This document shows, piece by piece, positions 6,872 through 10,615 of a DNA stretch of 10,615 bases (within the stretch, counting starts at the first letter, position 1; each line of letters starts with the position of its first letter). Made by a program: the position numbers and the translations under genes. The notes below the pieces were generated by a model. That model had not been told where the DNA came from. It worked only from the letters and a program-made list of their open reading frames with translations, and made no database searches. Origin of the DNA: Amylibacter sp. (lineage in GTDB: Bacteria > Pseudomonadota > Alphaproteobacteria > Rhodobacterales > Rhodobacteraceae); contig JALWOO010000820.1 of the NCBI GenBank assembly GCA_027083485.1, forward strand, positions 1 through 10,615. The letters are read 5' to 3'.

Positions 6872-8767
6872 ATGACAAAAGTGGCCACATTGGCAGATAT
6901 TGAACGGTTGGAGCGGGAAAAACCGGTTGAAGAGCGCTGGAGTGAAAAAACCGTTTATCAACGTCTTTGTCGCACAAGGGATGCCTTTCCGAACCGGCCT
7001 GCTGTCAGTTTTCAGTTGAAATCCGGTGCCAAAGACAAGGCCACGACCCTTGATTGGACAGAGCTGACGCGCCGGATTACGCAGGCCGCCAATTTGTTCC
7101 GCTCGCTCGGGATTGGTGAAACCGATGTAATCGCCTATCTGCTCCCCACCAGCCATGAAACCCTGATAACCTTGATGGGCGGAATGACGGCGGGGATCGT
7201 TGCGCCGATCAATCCCACGCTGGAACCCGAACAAATTGCGGCCTTGCTTAATGAATCTGGTGCCAAGGTTCTGGTGACCATGCGGGCATTTCCCAAAACC
7301 AATGTTGCCCAGCTGGCGGCAGAGGCCTTGGTCCATGCGCCGGGCGTTAAAACGGTGATTGAAATTGATATGTTGCCGCATTTGACGCCACCGCTGAGCT
7401 GGATTGTGCCCTTTATCCGCCCCAAGCTGGAGGTAAAACATTCGGCGAAAGTGCTGGATTTCAACAAGGCTCTGGCGCAGCAAAAGGCCGATGGCCTGAC
7501 GTTCGAGGAAAATCTGGACGACCGCTATTGCGCGCATTTCCACACCGGCGGGACCACGGGCATGCCGAAAATTGCCCAGCACCGCCATTCGGGGATCATC
7601 TATAACGGCTGGCTTGGCACTGAAATGTTGTACACGGAACAGGACGTTGTTTTATGTCCTTTGCCGCTTTTCCATGTGTTTGCGGCCTATCCGATCTGGT
7701 CCGGTGTGCTGTGTTCCGGGGCGCATTTAGTGTTGCCAACGCCTGCGGGGTATCGGGGTGACGGGGTTTTTGATAATTTCTGGCAGTTGATTGAGCGCTG
7801 GAAAGTGACCTTTATGGTGACGGTTCCCACGGCGGCGGCGGCGTTGATGCAGCGGCCTGTGAATGCGGATGTATCCACGCTTGAGGCTGCTTTTTGTGGC
7901 TCGGCCCCTTTGCCGATGGAGCTGTTTCGCCGGTTTGAAAAAGAAACCGGTGTGGCGATACTTGAGGGTTATGGCATGACAGAGGCCACTTGTCTGGTCT
8001 CGATCAACCCGCGGTACGGCGAAAAGAAAATCGGCTCCGTCGGTTTGCGCTTCCCCTATACCGATGTGAAAATACTGCACTGTGCAGAGGATGGCAGTAT
8101 CCTGAAGGAATGTGCCGTGGATGAAGTTGGCGAAATCTGTATCAACAATCCCGGCGTAAATGTTGGCGAAACCTATACCGATCCTTCCAAGAATGTCGGG
8201 TTGTATGCCGGCGGTACGCATCTGCGGACCGGGGATTTGGGGCGTCTTGATGTAGATGGCTATCTGTGGATTACCGGACGGGCCAAGGATTTGATCATTC
8301 GCGGCGGCCATAATATCGATCCGGCGATGATCGAAGAAGCCTTGGCCGGACATCCTGACGTGGCATTTGTCGGGGCGATCGGGCAACCGGATGCCCATTC
8401 AGGCGAATTGCCCATTGCCTATGTCGAGCTGGTCGCCGGGGCGACGGCGCAATCGGCGGACCTTTTGGCCTATGCCAAGGAACATGTCGTGGAACGGGCT
8501 GCTGTGCCCAAGTATCTGGAAGTGCTGGATGAACTCCCCAAAACGGCCGTTGGCAAAATCTTCAAGCCCGATTTGCGCCGCATGGCCATCACGCGCGTTT
8601 ATAATCAGGCCTTGCAATCCGCAGGTGTCGGCGCGCAGGTCGTTGCCGTGGTCGAGGATAAAAAACTTGGCCTTGTGGCGAAGCTGAGCAAAACGGATGC
8701 TACCGTTACAGATGAGGATGTCACCAAGGTTTTGGGCCTGTTTGCACGGCCTTGGGATTGGGAATAG
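6872..8767 (+). CDS. AMP-forming acyl-CoA synthetase (fatty acyl-CoA ligase family)
   Basis: Adenylating enzyme that activates a carboxylic acid with ATP and transfers it to coenzyme A; the chain length is unknown. From ATG 6872 it has 631 residues, longer than a typical 550-residue ligase but matching a recognised group of about 630-residue bacterial AMP-binding proteins. Motifs in order: HTGGTTGMPK P-loop (224-233), PLPLFH, CGSAPLP, EGYGMTEAT (around 367-372), RTGDL (452-456, ATP-ribose Asp455), ITGRAKDLIIRGGHNIDP and PKTAVGKIFKP with the catalytic Lys562. GGGAG at 6859-6863, eight bases away, supports this start; an in-frame ATG at 6803 lies within the palindrome and lacks a ribosome site. 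It is cut off from the pyrimidine operon by the terminator, so a functional link is not implied. It converges with the next gene, leaving 19 bp between stops. Confidence 0.93.
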   Translation: MTKVATLADIERLEREKPVEERWSEKTVYQRLCRTRDAFPNRPAVSFQLKSGAKDKATTLDWTELTRRITQAANLFRSLGIGETDVIAYLLPTSHETLITLMGGMTAGIVAPINPTLEPEQIAALLNESGAKVLVTMRAFPKTNVAQLAAEALVHAPGVKTVIEIDMLPHLTPPLSWIVPFIRPKLEVKHSAKVLDFNKALAQQKADGLTFEENLDDRYCAHFHTGGTTGMPKIAQHRHSGIIYNGWLGTEMLYTEQDVVLCPLPLFHVFAAYPIWSGVLCSGAHLVLPTPAGYRGDGVFDNFWQLIERWKVTFMVTVPTAAAALMQRPVNADVSTLEAAFCGSAPLPMELFRRFEKETGVAILEGYGMTEATCLVSINPRYGEKKIGSVGLRFPYTDVKILHCAEDGSILKECAVDEVGEICINNPGVNVGETYTDPSKNVGLYAGGTHLRTGDLGRLDVDGYLWITGRAKDLIIRGGHNIDPAMIEEALAGHPDVAFVGAIGQPDAHSGELPIAYVELVAGATAQSADLLAYAKEHVVERAAVPKYLEVLDELPKTAVGKIFKPDLRRMAITRVYNQALQSAGVGAQVVAVVEDKKLGLVAKLSKTDATVTDEDVTKVLGLFARPWDWE

Positions 8768-8789
8768 GGGCTTATGAGCCTACGCCCTA
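8765..8789. repeat. Small inverted repeat spanning the convergent stop codons
   Basis: TAGGG (8765-8769) and CCCTA (8785-8789) are the stop-codon ends of the two convergent genes and are inverted copies of each other; an inner GGCT/AGCC pair can also form. T-runs are weak on both sides, so a bidirectional terminator is only possible, not shown. Confidence 0.25.
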
Positions 8790-9323
8790 AAACCACATCC
8801 GGCGCAGTGTTGCGTCACGCTTGATAAAATGGCGCTGCAAGGCTCCGGCCATGTGCAGCGCCAATACCACAATCAATAGCTTGCCCGCCACATCATGGAT
8901 CGCAAAAAATGCGGTTTCAACCGGCTCGCTTACGGGCGCGATTGCGGGCAAGGGAAACAAGTTGAAATAACTCATGGGAAATCCGCTGGCCGAACTGGCG
9001 ATCCAGCCTGACAGTGGGATCACCACCATCAGCAGATATAAAAGCCGATGCAGGGATATTGCCAGCTTTGCCTGAAAGGTCTGTGCCCCGAGAGGTTGAG
9101 GGCTGGCGGTACTTAATCGCCAGAAAATGCGCAAAAAGATCAAGCTGAATGCCATCATGCCAAAAGCCTTGTGCCAACCGTATAAATACAGATCTGCAAC
9201 ACCGATTTTGGCATATTGCAAGTATAGCCCCAAACCGATTTGCGAAATAATGAATATGGCTAATACCCAGTGCAGGAGCTTGCCGACGAGGCTGTAACCT
9301 GACTCTGTGTTCTTCCACAACAT
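8787..9323 (-). CDS. Cytochrome b561 family membrane protein
   Basis: Four-helix inner-membrane b-type cytochrome thought to pass electrons between quinol and an acceptor. It has 178 residues, the usual size (E. coli CybB is similar). Membrane helices lie at about 13-34, 48-68, 88-110 and 143-163. Candidate haem-ligand histidines sit in the expected places: His18 (LLHW), His51 (GWHKAFG), His92 (SLHRLLY), His143 (IHDVAGKLL) and His157 (LHMAGALQRHF), followed by the typical C-terminus RDATLRRMWF. It starts 3 bp after the stop of the yceI-like gene with only a poor ribosome site of its own, so translation is probably coupled. The pairing with YceI is common in bacteria and points to a shared redox or isoprenoid/quinone-related role, which is not proven. 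Confidence 0.94.
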   Translation of the reverse strand: MLWKNTESGYSLVGKLLHWVLAIFIISQIGLGLYLQYAKIGVADLYLYGWHKAFGMMAFSLIFLRIFWRLSTASPQPLGAQTFQAKLAISLHRLLYLLMVVIPLSGWIASSASGFPMSYFNLFPLPAIAPVSEPVETAFFAIHDVAGKLLIVVLALHMAGALQRHFIKRDATLRRMWF

Positions 9324-9326
9324 GTG

Positions 9327-9896
9327 TCAGGGCTTTCGCGAAATATAGGCAAGAACGTCGATATCCAGATTTTTTCCAACCATTTTAGGGTAGCCAGATG
9401 CGCCAAAATCATGGCGGTTTAAACGTCCGGTGATCCGCAGGGCCAGTTTTGTCCTGTCCTGTGGGGCCTGGCCGGCAAGTTGTAAAAACTGAACTTTCAG
9501 GGTGATAGGGCGGCTGGTTTTCCGCACGGTGATTGTGCCGGCCAACTCTGCCCCTAATTTAGTGAGGCGAACGCTTTTTGACTGAAAGTGGATTTCCGGG
9601 AACTTCTTGGCGTGCAGTATTTTGGGCCCGCGTAGTGCAGTGGTTGCAAAAACAAACCCGCCTTTTGCCGAACGCGTATCAATGGTCAGGGAAATATCGG
9701 ATTTGTTAAAATCTTTGAAATCGAGGAGCAGTTTGGCCTTAAAATCCGGAAAACGTCCTTTGATGGGGTCATCGTTGAAAAGATAATTGAAGTTAAGCCG
9801 ACTGGCGGCATGGTCAATGACGTACTCTCTGGGAGCAGAAAACGCAGGACTTGTTAGAAAAATGAACGCAATAAGCGTCTGTAAGAGTTTTTGCAT
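9327..9896 (-). CDS. YceI family periplasmic protein
   Basis: Small secreted lipocalin-like beta-barrel protein; characterised members bind long isoprenoid (polyprenyl) chains. It has 189 residues. A signal peptide covers about 1-20 (hydrophobic LIAFIFLTSPAFS, cleavage before APREY). Family features seen: YVIDHAASRLNF at the start of the barrel, then a FPDF-KAKLLLDF block, ILHAKKFPEIHFQS, AGTITVRKTSRPITLKV, and near the end GRLNRHDFGASGYP. AGAGGA (9901-9906 on the plus axis, four bases from the ATG) is the ribosome site. It is the first gene of a leftward pair with cytochrome b561. A perfect 7-3-7 palindrome lies 35 bp upstream and may control the pair. Confidence 0.94.
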   Translation of the reverse strand: MQKLLQTLIAFIFLTSPAFSAPREYVIDHAASRLNFNYLFNDDPIKGRFPDFKAKLLLDFKDFNKSDISLTIDTRSAKGGFVFATTALRGPKILHAKKFPEIHFQSKSVRLTKLGAELAGTITVRKTSRPITLKVQFLQLAGQAPQDRTKLALRITGRLNRHDFGASGYPKMVGKNLDIDVLAYISRKP

Positions 9897-9930
9897 AGAG
9901 TCCTCTGGGTGGTGGGCGCATAGGCCCAGT

Positions 9931-9947
9931 GTATTCTGGTAGAATAC
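9931..9947. promoter_or_regulatory. Perfect 7-3-7 inverted repeat upstream of the yceI-cytochrome b561 pair
   Basis: GTATTCT (9931-9937) and AGAATAC (9941-9947) are perfect inverted copies around a 3-base centre, 34 bases before the yceI start codon. The place and symmetry suit a dimeric regulator's operator. The region from 9940 to 10000 is AT-rich, as a promoter would be, but I cannot fix -10 and -35 boxes with confidence. Confidence 0.45.
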
Positions 9948-10029
9948 CTGAATAACAGCCTGACGGTATATTTATTCATTTTCTCACTATATTTTGACTG
10001 AAAGCGTGCAGAGAGTGAGGACCCATGCC

Positions 10030-10074
10030 CCTAATGCGTTGAAAAACAGGGTTTCAACGCATTAGGAGATTTTT
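10030..10074 (+). terminator. Perfect 15-bp hairpin with T-run on the plus-strand side
   Basis: CCTAATGCGTTGAAA (10030-10044) and TTTCAACGCATTAGG (10052-10066) pair perfectly around a 7-base loop; AGA then TTTTT (10070-10074) follow on the plus strand. On the minus strand no T-run follows the stem, although both flanking genes run leftward. It may be an intrinsic terminator of an unseen rightward transcript, a T-poor end for the leftward gene at 10130, or a dispersed palindromic element. The three-base gap before the T-run weakens the terminator reading. Confidence 0.45.
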
Positions 10075-10129
10075 GTTAAACGTCGGGGGAACAGTTCTTA
10101 CCTTTACCTTGGCGCAATCGGGAGGCTCT

Positions 10130-10615
10130 CTAACCTGCCAATTTTTCCTGATAGCCGTGGCGTGCGGATTTGGAAATGGTGAAACGGTCTGTTTTTACCC
10201 GCAAAATTTTCCCGTCTCGCAACAACCGGTTAAGCGAACGATTTGTAGCTTCGGCGGAAACGCTGTTTTCTTTCAGGTATTCTTCAAGGTTTGCGATCAA
10301 CCGTTCATGGCTGAACCGCGGTTGGTTTTCCACGATTGCAAGATATGCGGCGGAGGCCTCAAGCAGTTCAAGCAGGGTTCCTGCCCCCGATTTGGCAGCA
10401 AAATGGGCAAAGCCGTCGGTTTTGCGGGTAGGACGCACGACTTCCAGCGTGGTTTTACCTGTTTCCGTGTTCAGAGCATCACGTGCCGGTTTTTTTTTTA
10501 GGTTTGCGGATGTATCCGTGCTCTCAGCTTCGGCAACCTGTTGATCGCTGCCCAGAATAAGGGTGGCGATGGAGCTACGGCGGCGGCTGCTTTTGCCGCG
10601 CTTTGCGACAGGGCG
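10130..10615 (-). CDS. Hypothetical protein with winged-helix-like C-terminus, N-terminus beyond the window
   Basis: The frame is open from the right edge of the window to TAG at 10130-10132, giving the last 161 residues; no start need lie in the window. The visible N-terminal half is polar and probably disordered, with a basic cluster (KRGKSSRRR, about 5-13) and a Lys triplet at 40-42. From about residue 78 it looks folded and helical, ending in a pattern like a winged helix: SHERLIANLEEYL, then SVSAEATNRSLNRLLRDG, then a short beta-like ILRVKTDRFTIS. This suggests nucleic-acid binding or a protein-interaction wing, but I do not recognise the family. A GTG at 10438 could be misread as its start, but the frame continues well upstream with similar composition. 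The coding strand carries ten consecutive A residues (10490-10499), a potential slippage site. Confidence 0.72.
   Translation of the reverse strand, partial: RPVAKRGKSSRRRSSIATLILGSDQQVAEAESTDTSANLKKKPARDALNTETGKTTLEVVRPTRKTDGFAHFAAKSGAGTLLELLEASAAYLAIVENQPRFSHERLIANLEEYLKENSVSAEATNRSLNRLLRDGKILRVKTDRFTISKSARHGYQEKLAG

Larger units (their letters stand above)
9897..10129. other. Non-coding intergenic region between two leftward genes
   Basis: This 233-bp gap holds the yceI ribosome site, the 9931-9947 palindrome, an AT-rich segment (about 9950-10000), and the 15-bp hairpin at 10030-10066. I see no supportable coding sequence. The yceI promoter should lie here on the minus strand. Confidence 0.6.

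Noticed and set aside
6749..7588. 279-codon open frame on the minus strand over the terminator and acyl-CoA synthetase start
   Set aside because: It crosses the terminator hairpin and is antisense to a motif-complete gene; composition is typical of a shadow frame.
7727..8398. 223-codon open frame on the minus strand within the acyl-CoA synthetase
   Set aside because: Antisense shadow of conserved motif regions.
10073..10501. 142-codon plus-strand frame at the right end
   Set aside because: Cys- and Phe-rich composition; the opposite strand has a continuous frame with plausible protein character.
1..10615. Defence island, phage, transposon or CRISPR content
   Set aside because: No recombinase, transposase, nuclease system or repeat-spacer pattern is visible; the genes are metabolic, transport and redox.

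Overview
The window is a stretch of bacterial chromosome with about 50% GC and dense coding. The protein families and the operon style (short gaps, ATGA overlaps) suggest an alphaproteobacterium, perhaps of a marine Rhodospirillales-like group. That placement is an impression from the proteins, not a phylogenetic result. I see no rRNA, tRNA, CRISPR array, insertion sequence or phage gene.

Bases 1-6761 read as one rightward operon for using pyrimidines, or related cyclic ureides, as a nitrogen source. It opens with a 5'-truncated Zn-dependent N-carbamoyl amidohydrolase (M20 family, beta-ureidopropionase type). Next comes a secreted GH114-type glycosidase-like protein whose reading frame overlaps the amidohydrolase end, then a dihydropyrimidinase/hydantoinase. 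A complete NitT/TauT-type ABC importer follows: ATPase, two different permeases and a periplasmic NMT1/ThiY-like binding protein. A strong intrinsic terminator lies just after the binding-protein gene. In the usual reductive pathway, dihydropyrimidinase opens dihydrouracil to N-carbamoyl-beta-alanine and the amidohydrolase splits this to beta-alanine, CO2 and ammonia. Dihydropyrimidine dehydrogenase would be expected upstream of the window. The transporter presumably brings in the substrate. The GH114 gene has no known role in this pathway and is the oddest member of the operon.

Bases 6762-8767 hold an independent unit: a short leader with a 6-2-6 palindrome, then a 631-residue AMP-forming acyl-CoA synthetase. 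It converges with a leftward pair, yceI-like then cytochrome b561, which are 3 bp apart (8787-9896). These two families often travel together and are linked to membrane redox or quinone functions.

Bases 9897-10129 are non-coding and AT-rich in part. They carry two clear inverted repeats: a 7-3-7 palindrome close to the yceI start, and a perfect 15-bp hairpin whose T-run lies on the plus-strand side, where no plus-strand gene needs a terminator. The window ends inside a leftward gene (10130 to beyond 10615) of unknown function. It has a winged-helix-like C-terminus and a run of ten A residues in its coding strand.

I did not find an obviously new multi-gene defence or mobile system. The most unusual points are the GH114 gene inside a pyrimidine operon, the wrong-facing hairpin, the A10 tract, and a 25-codon bridging ORF between the ATPase and first permease genes.
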